A stretch of DNA of 12,500 nt from Theodoxus fluviatilis (GCA_034096865.1 JAWQFJ010002874.1:82798-95297), one strand, 5' to 3'. Shown: positions 1-12,500, numbered from the stretch's first letter. The notes: generated by a model from the sequence alone, not told the origin. Program-made: numbers and translations.

Positions 1-1800
<1,800 letters not shown>

Positions 1801-1802
1801 AC

Positions 1803-1916
1803 AGAAGATGAAGAAGTAGAAGCAAAAGATGAAGGAGTAGAAGCAGATTATGGAGGAGTAGAAGCAGATTATGGAGGAGTAGAAGCAGAAGAAGGAGAAG
1901 TAGAAGCAGAAGGAGT
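1803..1916 (+). repeat. 21-bp minisatellite, about five units
   Basis: Units of the type GATTATGGAGGAGTAGAAGCA repeat about five times with substitutions. The two central copies (about 1853-1894) are almost identical and the outer ones replace GATTAT with purine-rich variants. TAG occurs in one + frame of most units (GGAGTAGAA), so that frame cannot encode a long protein. The block is a bridge between the E/Q-type minisatellite and the GGA tract, and probably arose from them by local slippage. Confidence 0.75.
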
Positions 1917-2379
1917 AGGAAGGAGGAGGAGGAGGAGGAGGAGGGAGGAAGGAGGAGGAAGGAGGAAGGGAGGAGGAGGAGGAAGGAGGAGGAGGGAGAA
2001 GGAGGAGGGAGGAGGAGGGAGGAGGAGGAGAAGGAGGAGGAAGGAGGAGGGAGGAGGAGGAGGAGAAGAGGAGGGGGGAGGAGGAGGAGGAGGAGGAGGA
2101 GGAGGAAGGAGGAGGAGGAGGAGAGAGAGGAGGAAGAGGAAGGAGGAAGGAAGGAGGAGGAGGAGGAGGAGGAGGAGGAGAGGAGGAGGAGGAAGAGGAG
2201 GAGACAGGAGGAGGAGGAGGAGGAGGAGGAGGAGGAGGATGGGAGGAGGAGGAGGAGGAGGAGGAGGAGAGGGGAGGAGGAGGAGGAGGAGGAGGAGGAG
2301 GAGGAGGAGGAGGGAGGAGGAGGAGGAGGAGGAGGAGGAGGAGGAGGAGGAGGAGGAGGAGGAGGAGGAGGAGGAGGAA
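1917..2379 (+). repeat. GGA/GGGA polypurine tract, 463 nt
   Basis: Every base is A or G except C at 2205 and T at 2240. The tract is imperfect (GGA)n with GGGA, GAAGG and GAGAGA interruptions, and becomes nearly perfect (GGA)n from about 2281 to 2379. Mirror-symmetric polypurine/polypyrimidine DNA of this kind can form intramolecular triplex (H-DNA), and GGA runs can form tetrad-based quadruplexes; both are established for the sequence class and not shown here. Long open frames across it (poly-Glu, poly-Arg or poly-Gly on +, poly-Ser, poly-Leu or poly-Pro on -) are composition artefacts. Confidence 0.95.
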
Positions 2380-2524
2380 CAGATGCAGGAGGAACAGACG
2401 CAGGAGGAACAGACGCAGGAGGAACAGACGCAGGAGGAACAGACGCAGGAGGAACAGACGCAGGAGGAACAGACGCAGGAGGAACAGACGCAGGAGAAAC
2501 AGATGCAGGAGGAACAGATGCAGG
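2380..2524 (+). repeat. 15-bp tandem repeat, block 1 (10 units)
   Basis: Ten units of the form AACAGACGCAGGAGG. The first and the last two carry ATG instead of ACG (CAGATG versus CAGACG), and the eighth ends GAGAA rather than GAGGA. The ACG/ATG alternation sits at a CpG and is what C-to-T decay would give. All + frames are stop-free because 15 is a multiple of three. Confidence 0.92.
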
Positions 2525-2719
2525 AGGGGAGAAGGAGGAGGAGCAGCTGATGGAGGGAGGAGCAGAAGTAGGAGGAGCAGACGCAGGAGGAACAGACGCA
2601 GGAGGAACAGACGCAGGAGGAACAGACGCAGGAGAAACAGATGCAGGAGGAACAGATGCAGGAGAGGGAGAAGGAGGAGGAGCAGCTGATGGAGGGAGGA
2701 GCAGAAGTAGGAGGAGCAG
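2440..2719 (+). repeat. Local direct duplication, ~139-bp offset
   Basis: The segment with GAAGGAGGAGGAGCAGCTGA at 2531, followed by GGAGGGAGGAGCAGAAGTAG, recurs at 2670, an offset of 139 bp. Both copies are preceded by the same tail of 15-bp units. They differ by a 1-bp indel just upstream (GGAGGGGA versus GGAGAGGGA). The left limit is approximate because it lies inside the 15-bp repeat. Confidence 0.85.
2577..2667 (+). repeat. 15-bp tandem repeat, block 2 (6 units)
   Basis: Six units of the same 15-bp repeat as the block ending at 2524, with the same order of variants at the right end: a GAGAA unit, then two CAGATG units. Block 2 is therefore a duplicate of the right part of block 1 that differs in copy number. 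Confidence 0.9.
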
Positions 2720-3046
2720 AAGGAGGAGCAGAAGGAGGAGCAGGATGATCACAAGCAGGAGAAAGAGGAGGACGAAGAACAGTAGGAAAAAGAACAGGAG
2801 AAAGAAGTGGAGGAAATACAGGAGCATGAAGGTTAGAAACAGGTGCAGTGGCGGCCGTCATCTGTGGCAACAAGGGCAGCAGGGAGACATCAGTATGAGC
2901 GGGAGATTCAGGAACAAGTCCCCAAACCAAAGAACCAGATACAGGATTTAGCATTCGAAAGTACCGAAGAGACAACGTGACCTAAAACGTAACGAGCAAA
3001 AAGTGATTTCACCGGCTGAGGAAGATTCGTCGGGGGAAACACTTAC
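2720..3046. other. Transition to unique, probably intronic sequence
   Basis: The purine bias fades through a short 12-bp GCAGAAGGAGGA repeat (to about 2740) into mixed sequence. One + frame from 2729 to about 2971 still reads Glu/Gln-rich and then mixed residues, but it is broken by TAG twice (after DEEQ and after EHEG) and TGA at its end. It could be a decayed coding remnant or chance. On the - strand the stretch immediately follows the donor of the exon at 3047, so intron is the simplest reading. An acceptor-like site with a good pyrimidine tract (CCCTTGTTGCCACAG) ends at 2862 on the - strand. Splicing the exon to it would give a stop at the second codon, so I do not call an exon there. Confidence 0.5.
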
Positions 3047-3051
3047 CTCAG
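3041..3051 (-). other. 5' splice site of the exon at 3047-3271
   Basis: The - strand reads CTGAG|GTAAGT, matching the metazoan U1 consensus at all six intron positions. The intron begins at 3046. Confidence 0.75.
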
Positions 3052-3271
3052 GTTTTGGTAGACCGTCACTTTGATGTCCATACTGGGAACAGTCAGCAAA
3101 CGGGACCTGAGGTCGCGGAGCAGGTAGACTTCTGCGTGGCAGGGTGCACACGTGTCGGAGTTGGCGAAGACGCCCGAGGCAACGTGTCCCTCGATGACGT
3201 AGAGAGCTCTGGCCCCCCGTTTCCAGTGCACGCCGTGAAGTCCGCTGTCCCAGAACATGAGGAACTTCGCC
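3047..3271 (-). CDS. Probable internal coding exon of unrecognised protein
   Basis: The - strand is open across the 225-bp exon, with 74 whole codons and one split at each end. Third positions are strongly G/C, unlike all surrounding DNA. The peptide looks like folded protein. It starts RAKFLMFWDSGLHG, contains ALYVIEGHV and a C-A-P-C pair followed by HAEVYLL, and ends PSMDIKVTVYQNL. The exon ends CTGAG|GTAAGT, an exact metazoan donor (GT at 3046-3045), and reading on meets TAA inside that donor. On the 5' side an acceptor AG at 3273-3272 fits. A second AG 12 bp upstream would extend the exon to 3283 in the same phase, adding four codons. With either, start and end phases match, so the exon is symmetric. 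The acceptor has a CTAAC branch-like element about 24 nt upstream but a poor pyrimidine tract. The upstream intron is the satellite array. The CxxC pair and alternating hydrophobic residues suggest an extracellular or luminal beta-rich domain, which is inference only. Confidence 0.7.
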
Positions 3272-3555
3272 CTGTTGTTGATCCTGTCCACAGTGTTAGG
3301 ACTGTCTCAGTCTAAACGTTAATTTGTTATTGGTCCTGTCCACAGTGTTAGGACTGCCTCAAGCTACCCGTGTATCTGCTGTGGATCCTGTCCACAGAAT
3401 GAAGACTGTCTCAATTCACACGTTTATTTGCTGTTGATCCTGTCCACAACGATATGACTGACTCAATCTACCCATTTCTCTGCTGCTGATTCTGTCTACA
3501 AATTTCAGATGGTCTCAAGCTACCCGTTTCTCTGCTGTTCATTCTGTCCATAGAT
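3272..3555 (+). repeat. Satellite array, exon-proximal diverged units
   Basis: About five to six diverged copies of the 51-52-bp repeat. The landmarks recur in order: TGTTGATCCTGTCCACA, then GACTGTCTCA, then CTACCCGTTTCTCTGCTG. These units mix features of the two subfamilies (CCACAG..GTTAGGACTG as in B, TACCCGTTTCTCTGCTG as in A) and look ancestral. The first unit overlaps the probable exon acceptor: CCTGTTGTTGATCCTGTCCACAG on + is its complement. Confidence 0.88.
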
Positions 3556-3790
3556 TTGGGGCTATGTAAAACCCCCATCCCCACTCCCACCCACCCACCC
3601 TCACCGCCTCCTGTGGTTTGTGAATTATAACTGAGTAACTGCATCTCCCGACGCAATTCATGAGGCGAATTACCTGAGTGAGTTGACTTGCTCTTATTCT
3701 TATCAGCTCTAATGATCCATCCTGATCAATGGCCTGGCAGCCTACGAGGCTAATAGGCCGTGAAAAATTGAAATCCCTCCATCTATCCAC
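3556..3790. other. Unique island interrupting the satellite
   Basis: About 235 bp with no similarity to the repeat unit on either side. It starts with a C-rich part (ACCCCCATCCCCACTCCCAC) and continues as AT/GC-balanced unique sequence. On the - strand one frame is open across it. A 68-bp stretch (3741 down to 3674) is bounded by GTAG| and CAG|GTAATT and is open in only one frame, reading CQAIDQDGSLELIRIRASQ. Its end phase (0) does not match the start phase of the exon at 3047-3271, so the two do not splice together in frame. It could be a small non-autonomous element, a residual piece of the ancestral intron, or a decayed exon. I see no terminal inverted repeats, tRNA-like boxes or clear target duplication. 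Confidence 0.45.
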
Positions 3791-5065
3791 CCTAGGTCTA
3801 GCTACCCGTTTCTCCACCGTAGATTCTGTCTATAACTTTAAAACGTTCTCTTTATACCAGTTTCTTTATTGTGGATTCTGTCTATAACTTTAAAAATGTC
3901 TCTAGCTACCCGTCTCTCTACCGTAGATGCTTTCTGTATCTTTAATACTTTCTCTAGCTACCCGTTTCTCAACCGCAGATTCTGCCTATAACTTAAAAAC
4001 TGTCTCTAACTACTTATTACCCACTGCAGATTCTGTCTATAACTCTAAAACTGTCTCTAGGTACCCGTTTTTCTATTGTTGATTCTGTCCATGAAGTTGT
4101 CTCTAGGTACCCGTTTCTCTACTGTTGACTTTGTCCACGAATCTGTCTCTTGGTACCCGTTTCTCTATTGTTGCTTCTGTCCAAAAAAGTTAGAACTGTC
4201 CTTAGGTACCCGTTTTTCTTCTGTTGATTCTGTCCATAAAGTTTGTCTAGGTACCCGTTTTTCTACTGTTCTGCACTGCTGATTCTGTCAAATACTTTTA
4301 AACTGTCTCTTGGAAACCGTTTCTCAACTGTTGGTTTTGACCATAAAGATTAGACTGTCTTTAGGTACCCTTTTTCTCGTGTAGACACTTTCCATAAAGT
4401 AGAGACTGTTTCTACGTACCTGTTTCTCTACTGTTGATTCTCTCCGTAACGTTGTCTCTAGGTAACCGTTCTCTATTGCTTATTTTGACCATAAAGATAA
4501 AGCTGTCTCTAGCTACCCGTTTCTCTGCAATTGATTGTGACAATAAAGTTAAGACTGTCTCTTGGTACCCGTTTCTCTACTGTTAATACTGTCTAGGAAC
4601 CCGTTTCTCTGCTGTTGATTCTGTCCACAAATGTAAGAATGCCTCCTGGTACCCGTTTCTCTGCAATTGATTGGGACAATAAAGTTAAGACTGTCTCTTG
4701 GTACCCGTTTCTCTACTGTTTATTCTGTCCATAAAGTTTTCTCTACGTACTCGTGTCTGAACTGTTGATTCTATCCATACAATTACGGCTATATCTAGGC
4801 ATCCGTTTCTCTACAGCTGATTCTGTCCATTAAGTATGACTGTTTCTGGAACTCGTTTTTCTATTGTTGATTCTTTTCATAAAGTTAAGACTGTCTCTAT
4901 GTGTCCGTTTCTCAGCTGTTGTGTCTATAATGTTATAACTATCTCAAGCTACCCGTTTTCTCTAATGTTGATTTTGTCCAAAATGGTTAAGACTGTCTTT
5001 AGGTACCCCTTTTTCTACAGTCGATTCTTTATAATAAAGTTAAGACTATATTTAGGTACCCGTAT

Positions 5066-5345
5066 CTCTACTGTTGATTCTTTTCATTAAGCTAAGACTG
5101 TCTCTAGGTACCCGTTTCTCTCCTGTTGATTTTTTTCATTAAGCTAAGACTGTCTCTAGGTACCCGTTTCTCTCCTGTTGATTTTTTTTCATTAAGCTAA
5201 GACTATCTCTAGGTACCCGTATCTCTACTGTTGATTCTTTTCATTAAGCTAAGACTGTCTCTAGGTACCCGTTTCTCTCCTGTTGATTTTTTTCATTAAG
5301 CTAAGACTTTCTCTAGGTACCCGTATCTCTACTGTTGATTCTTTT
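5066..5345 (+). repeat. Recently homogenised sub-block of subfamily A
   Basis: Five to six nearly identical units share the derived string TTTTCATTAAGCTAAGACT and alternate between CCCGTATCTCTACTG and CCCGTTTCTCTCCTG, with the latter followed by a T7 or T8 run. The alternation gives a two-to-three-unit higher-order pattern. This is local amplification inside an otherwise old array. Confidence 0.8.
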
Positions 5346-5445
5346 CAATAAGTTAAGATTGTCTCCAGGTACCCGTATCTCTACTGATGATTTGGTCTAT
5401 AAAGTTAAGACTGTCTCTAGGTACCCGTTTCTCTACTGTTGATTA

Positions 5446-5458
5446 TTTTCATAAAGTT
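5446..5458 (+). repeat. Left copy of 13-bp candidate target-site duplication
   Basis: TTTTCATAAAGTT immediately left of the LINE 3' end; the same 13 bp follow its 5' end at 8309-8321. Removing 5459-8321 leaves one continuous satellite unit (GTTGATTATTTTCATAAAG followed by TTAAGACTGTCTCTA) in exact phase. Confidence 0.75.
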
Positions 5459-5473
5459 CTTCTAATAATTCAG

Positions 5474-5479
5474 TTTATT
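5474..5479 (-). promoter_or_regulatory. Candidate LINE polyadenylation signal
   Basis: AATAAA on the - strand (CCCAATAAACTGAATTATT context), 15 bp before the 3' junction of the element at 5459. The position fits a 3'-UTR polyadenylation signal of the LINE transcript. Confidence 0.6.
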
Positions 5480-5574
5480 GGGTCTAAACATATATACAAG
5501 GAGGACACCATTACAAGGAAAGCAAAACCGAAGAGACGAAAATATCATCAATACCATGAATACCAACAACCACA

Positions 5575-5575
5575 G

Positions 5576-5629
<54 letters not shown>
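5575..5629 (+). repeat. (CAT)18 microsatellite
   Basis: About eighteen uninterrupted CAT triplets followed by GTCGTCGTCG, within the LINE 3' region. Poly-His, poly-Met and poly-Asp frames through it are artefacts. Confidence 0.97.
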
Positions 5630-5810
5630 AGTCGTCGTCGTTGTTATCATCAGTTAGGGGTTGGGGGAGACTGGGAGAGGAGAGGTGCAGGGACAGGGAT
5701 GGCATGGGTTGGTCAGAGGGTGGGATCGCAGGGGAAAAAGTTCCAAGCTAATCCTTCTACGAAATCGAAATCGAAAAGGAAGGAATTAGATAAATGGTGT
5801 GAGACTTGTG
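5630..5810 (-). other. LINE 3' region between microsatellites, no gene seen
   Basis: Mixed sequence between the CAT and GT microsatellites, with a short GAAATCGAAATCGAAAAGG run near 5761. It lies between the last readable ORF2 codons and the 3' end of the element, so 3' UTR is the simplest reading. No motif or conserved frame is recognised. Confidence 0.5.
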
Positions 5811-8305
<2,495 letters not shown>

Positions 8306-8308
8306 TCT

Positions 8309-8321
8309 TTTTCATAAAGTT
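8309..8321 (+). repeat. Right copy of 13-bp candidate target-site duplication
   Basis: TTTTCATAAAGTT, identical to 5446-5458, at the 5'-truncation edge of the LINE, after which the satellite continues with AAGACTGTCTC. In LINE orientation the target reads TT|AACTTTATGAAAA, compatible with the loose TT|AA preference of L1-type endonucleases. Confidence 0.75.
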
Positions 8322-8570
8322 AAGACTGTCTCTATGTACCCGTTTCTCTACTATTGATTTTGTCCCCAAAGTTGAGACAGTCTCTGTTGATTCTATGCAT
8401 AAAGTTAAAACTGTTTCTTGGCACCAGTTGCCCTGATGCATGTATTTGACACTGCTCAGATGTTGGTTCTGTTGACAGAATAAAAACTGTCTCAAGCCAT
8501 CCGTTTCTGTACTGATGATTTCGTCCACAAAGGCAAAACTGTCTCACGCTACGCATGTCACTGCCGTGAT
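8309..8570 (+). repeat. Satellite array resumes: diverged A-to-B transition units
   Basis: Four to five irregular units. The first continues the subfamily A unit interrupted by the LINE (AAGACTGTCTCTATGTACCCG). The next ones are truncated or contain foreign bits, such as GTTGCCCTGATGCATGTATT. The later ones change towards subfamily B (GTCCACAAAGGC, CTCACGCTACGCATG). Confidence 0.85.
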
Positions 8571-11500
8571 TCTGTCCACAAGGTTAAGACTGTCTCAGAC
8601 TACGTGTTTCATTGCTGTTGATTCTGTCGATACGGTTAAGACTGTCTCAGGCTACGTATTTCATTGCTGTTGATTCTGTCCACAATGTTAAGACTGTCTC
8701 AGGCTACGTGTTTCATTGCTATTGATTCTGTCGATAAGATTAAGACTGTCTCAGGCTACGCATTTCATTGCTGTTGATTCAGTCTACAACGTTAAAACTG
8801 TTTCAGGGTACGCGTTCATTGCTGTTGATTCTGTCTACAACGTTAAAACTGTCTCAGGGTATGTGTTTCATTACTGTTGATTCTGCCCACAAGGTTAGGA
8901 CTTTCTCAGGGTACGTGTTTCATTGCTGTTGATTCTGTCCACAAGGTTAAGACAGTCTCAGGCTACGCTATCGTTGCTGTTGATTCTGTCCACAAGGTTA
9001 AGACTGTCTCAGAGTACGTGTTCATTGCTGTTGATTCTGTCCACAAGGTTAGGACTGTCTCAGAGTACGTGTTCATTGCTGTTGATTCTGTCCACAAGGT
9101 TAAGACTGTCTCAGGCTACGCGTTCATTGCTGTTGATTCTGTCCACAAGGTTAAGACTGTCTCAGGCTACGCGTTCATTGCTGTTGATTCTGTCCACAAT
9201 GTTAAGACAGTCTCAGGCTACGCGTTTATTGCTGTTGATTCTGTCCACAAAGTTAAGACTGTCTCAGGCTACGCGTTCATTGCTGTTGATTCTGTCCACA
9301 AAGTTAAGACTGTCTCAGGCTACGCGTTCATTGCTGTTGATTCTGTCCACAAGGTTAGGACTGTCTCAGGCTACGCGTTCATTGCTGTTGATTCTGTCCA
9401 CAAGGTTAGGACTGTCTCAGGCTACGCGTTCATTGCTGTTGATTCTGTCCACAAGGTTAAGACAGTCTCAGGCTAGGTGTTTCATTGCTGTTGATTCTGT
9501 CCACAAGGTTAAGACAGTCTCAGGCTACGTGTTTTATTGCTGTTGATTCTGTCCACAAGGTTAAGACAGTCTCAGGCTATGCGTTCATTGCTGTTAATTC
9601 TGTCCACAAGGTTAAGACAGTCTCAGGCTAGGTGTTTCATTGCTGTTGATTCTGTCCACAAGGTTAAGACTGTCTCAGGCTACGCGTTCATTGCTGTTGA
9701 TTCTGTCCACAAGGTTAAGACAGTCTCAGGCTAGGTGTTTCATTGCTGTTGATTCTGTCCACAAGGTTAAGACTGTCTCAGGCTACGCGTTCATTGCTGT
9801 TGATTCTGTTCACAAGGTTAAGACTGTCTCAGACTACGCGTTCATTGCTGTTGATTCTGTCCACAAGGTTAAGACTGTCTCAGGCTACGCGTTCATTGCT
9901 GTTGATTCTGTCCACAAGGTTAAGACTGTCTCAGGCTACGCGTTCATTGCTGTTGATTCTGTCCACAAGGTTAAGACAGTCTCAGGCTACGCGTTCATTG
10001 CTGTTGATTCTGTCCACAAAGTTAAGACTGTCTCAGAGTACGTGTTCATTGCTGTTGATTCTGTCCACAAGGTTAAGACTGTCTCAGAGTACGTGTTCAT
10101 TGCTGTTGATTCTGTCCACAAGGTTAAGACTGTCTCAGAGTACGTGTTCATTGCTGTTGATTCTGTCCACAAGGTTAAGACTGTCTCAGGCTACGTGTTC
10201 ATTGCTGTTGATTCTGTCCACAATGTTAAGACAGTCTCAGGCTACGCGTTCATTGCTGTTGATTCTGTCCACAAGGTTAAGACAGTCTCAGGCTACGTGT
10301 TCATTGCTGTTGATTCTGTCCACAATGTTAGGACTGTCTCAGGCTACGTGTTTCATTGCTGTTGATTCTGTCCACAACGTTAAGACTGTCTCAGGCTACG
10401 TGATTCATTGCTGTTGATTCTGTCGACAAGGTTAAGACTATCTCAGGCTACGCGTTCATTGCTGTTGATTCTGTCCACAACGTTACGACTGTCTCAGGCT
10501 ACGCGTTCATTGCTGTTGATTCTATCCACAAGGTTAGGACTGTCTCAGGCTACATGTTTCATTGCTGTTGATTCTATCCACAATGTTAGGACTGTCTCAG
10601 GCTACGTGTTTCATTGCTGTTGATTCTGTCCACAAGTTAAGACTGTCTCAGGGTACGCGTTCATTGCTGTTGATTCTGTCCACAATGTTAAGACTGTCTC
10701 AGGCTACGCGTTCATTGCTGTTGATTCTGTCCACAAGGTTAAGACTGTCTCAGAGTACGTGTTCATTGCTGTTGATTCTGTCCACAAGGTTAAGACTGTC
10801 TCAGGCTACGCGTTCATTGCTGTTGATTCTGTCCACAAGGTTAAGACTGTCTCAGGCTACGCGTTTTATTGCTGTTGATTCTGTCCACAAGGTTAAGACT
10901 GTCTCAGGCTACGCGTTTTATTGCTGTTGATTCTGTCCACAAGGTTAAGACTGTCTCAGACTACGCGTTTTATTGCTGTTGATTCTGTCCACAAGGTTAA
11001 GACTGTCTCAGGCTACGCGTTCATTGCTGTTGATTCTGTCCACAAGGTTAAGACTGTCTCAGGCTACGTGTTTCATTGCTGTTGATTCTGTCCACAATGT
11101 TAGGACTGTCTCAGGCTACGTGTTTCATTGCTGTTGATTCTGTCCACAAGGTTAAGACTGTCTCAGGCTACGCGTTTCATTGCTGTTGATTCTGTCCATA
11201 AGGTTAAGACTGTCTCAGGCTACGCGTTCATTGCTGTTGATTCTGTCCACAAGGTTAGGACTGTCTCAGGCTACGCGTTCATTGCTGTTGATTCTGTCCA
11301 CAAGGTTAGGACTGTCTCAGGCTACGTGTTTCATTGCTGTTGATTCTGTCCACAACGTTAAGACTGTCTCAGAGTACGTGTTCATTGCTGTTGATTCTGT
11401 CCACAATGTTAAGACTGTCTCAGAGTACGTGTTCATTGCTGTTGATTCTGTCCACAACGTTAAGACTGTCTCAGAGTACGTGTTCATTGCTGTTGATTCA

Positions 11501-12316
11501 GTCCACAAGGTTAAGACTGTCTCAGGCTACGCGTTCATTGCTGTTGATTCCGTCCACAATGTTAAGACTGTCAGGCTACGTGTTTTATTGCTGTTAATTC
11601 TGTCCACAATGTTAAGGCTTTCTCAAGGTACGTGTTCATTGCTGGTAATTCTGTCCACAATGTTAAGACAGTCTCAGACTACGCGTTCATTGCTGTTAAT
11701 TCTGTCCACAAAATTAAGACTGTCTCAGGCTACGTGTTTTATTGCTGTTGTTTTTGTACACAAAGTTAGGACAGTCTCAGGCTAGGTGTTTCATTGCTGT
11801 TGATTCTGTCCACAATGTTAGGACTGTCTCAGGGTACGTGTTCATTGCTGTTGATTCTGTCCACAATGTTAGGACTGTCTCAGGGTACGTGTTCATTGCT
11901 GTTGATTCTGTCCACAATGTTAGGACTGTCTCAGGCTACGCGTTCATTGCTGTTGATTCTGTCCTCAATGTTAGGACTGTCTCAGAGTACGTTTTCAATG
12001 CTGTTGATTCTGTCCACAAGGTTAAGACTGTCTCAGGCTACGTGTTCATTGCTGTTGATTCTGTCCACAAGGTTAAGACTGTCTCAAGCTACGCGTTTTA
12101 TTGCTGTTGATTCTGTCCACAATGTTAGGACTGTCTCAGTGTACGTGGTCATTGCTGTTGATTCTGTCCACAATGTTAGGACTGTCTCAGGGTACGTGTT
12201 CATTGCTGTTGATTCTGTCCACAATGTTAGGACTGTCTCAGGGTACGTGTTCATTGCTGTTGATTCTGTCCACAATGTTAGGACTGTCTCAGGCTACGCG
12301 TTTCATTGCTGTTGAT
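8571..12316 (+). repeat. Satellite subfamily B, homogeneous 51/52-bp array
   Basis: Roughly 73 units in one orientation. The core reads TACGCGTTCATTGCTG, TTGATTCTGTCCACAAG, GTTAAGACTGTCTCAGGC. The main form is 51 bp (GTTC); a minority have an extra T (GTTTC or GTTTTA) and are 52 bp. Recurrent variants are GTTAGG for GTTAAG, CAATG or CAACG for CAAGG, AGACAGTC for AGACTGTC, GAGTACGTG or GGGTACGTG for GGCTACGCG, and GGCTAGGTG. Runs of identical variants, for example GAGTACGTG at about 10033-10150 and 11371-11490, show local unequal exchange. Because 51 = 3 x 17, two + frames stay open through runs of 51-bp units and give 17-residue peptide repeats; each 52-bp unit shifts the frame. I do not call any gene. 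Confidence 0.97.

Positions 12317-12500
<184 letters not shown>

Larger units (their letters stand above)
3791..5458 (+). repeat. Satellite subfamily A, diverged array
   Basis: Roughly 32 diverged ~52-bp units in one orientation. The unit core reads TACCCGTTTCTCTACTG, TTGATTCTGTCCATAAAG, TTAAGACTGTCTCTAGG. The junction AGGTACCCG creates a GGTACC site in many units. Single units vary in length by many bases and some are truncated, for example near 4230-4260 and 4440-4470. No frame stays open for more than about 160 codons. The last unit is cut after GATTATTTTCATAAAGTT by the LINE insertion and resumes at 8309. The stretch holds no recognisable gene. Confidence 0.93.

Noticed and set aside
2861..2975. 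Downstream exon on the - strand starting after CCACAG at 2862
   Set aside because: The acceptor looks good, but joining it to the exon at 3047-3271 gives AGA-TGA, an immediate stop. The rest runs into pyrimidine repeats.
3055..3315. 86-codon + strand frame opposite the exon
   Set aside because: It is the shadow of the GC3-rich - strand exon. It has no + strand splice signals and runs into satellite sequence.
3556..3790. tRNA-derived SINE
   Set aside because: I found no convincing A or B box promoter sequence and no A-rich or simple-repeat tail in either orientation.
8877..12315. Long + strand open frames with 17-residue repeats in the satellite
   Set aside because: They arise because the 51-bp unit is a multiple of three and has two stop-free frames. 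52-bp units shift the frame repeatedly, and there is no start context, splice signal or unique coding sequence.
8571..12316. CRISPR array
   Set aside because: Units are directly contiguous 51/52-mers with no separate repeat and unique spacer, there are no cas genes, and the context is eukaryotic.

Overview
The window looks like repeat-dominated non-coding DNA from an animal nuclear genome. It has intron-like sequence, one probable spliced exon, simple-sequence tracts, a 9-kb tandem array and a decayed non-LTR retrotransposon (LINE). It shows no bacterial gene organisation. An invertebrate, perhaps a mollusc or other lophotrochozoan, is a guess from the general look of the repeats and LINE.

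Layout. (1) 1-2740 is strongly purine-rich on the + strand. It holds a GAG/CAG/CTG-type minisatellite encoding Glu/Gln/Leu-rich repeats, a 21-bp minisatellite, a nearly pure-purine GGA tract (1917-2379), and two blocks of a 15-bp repeat inside a ~139-bp duplication. (2) 2741-3046 is unique, probably intronic. (3) 3047-3271 (or 3283) on the - strand is the best candidate for a real exon: GC3-rich, open throughout, with a consensus AG|GTAAGT donor. I could not recognise the protein. (4) From the acceptor edge of that exon to 12316 runs one family of 51-52-bp tandem repeats. It is old and diverged next to the exon (subfamily A, recurrent GGTACC) and young and homogeneous on the right (subfamily B, recurrent ACGCGT). 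(5) Two blocks interrupt the array. One is a ~235-bp unique island (3556-3790). The other is a 2,850-bp, 5'-truncated, - strand LINE copy (5459-8308) flanked by a 13-bp direct repeat. (6) A GA microsatellite runs off the right end.

The LINE is a pseudogene. Reading through its frameshifts, reverse-transcriptase motifs appear in the right order, and a C-terminal CCHC zinc knuckle follows. At least five frameshifts and several stops break the frame, including TGA for the Arg of the RQGD motif, as expected from CpG decay.

If the exon is real, the window is one exon plus parts of two introns of a - strand gene. The upstream intron would be the satellite array and the downstream intron the pyrimidine-rich complement of the GAG/GGA repeats. 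The satellite unit, read on the - strand, carries a branch-point-like CTAAC/TTAAC and AG dinucleotides matching the probable acceptor of the exon. The array may therefore be an amplified intron 3' end, which I regard as the most interesting observation here. Long open frames through the arrays exist because the units are multiples of three and lack stops, so I do not annotate them as genes.
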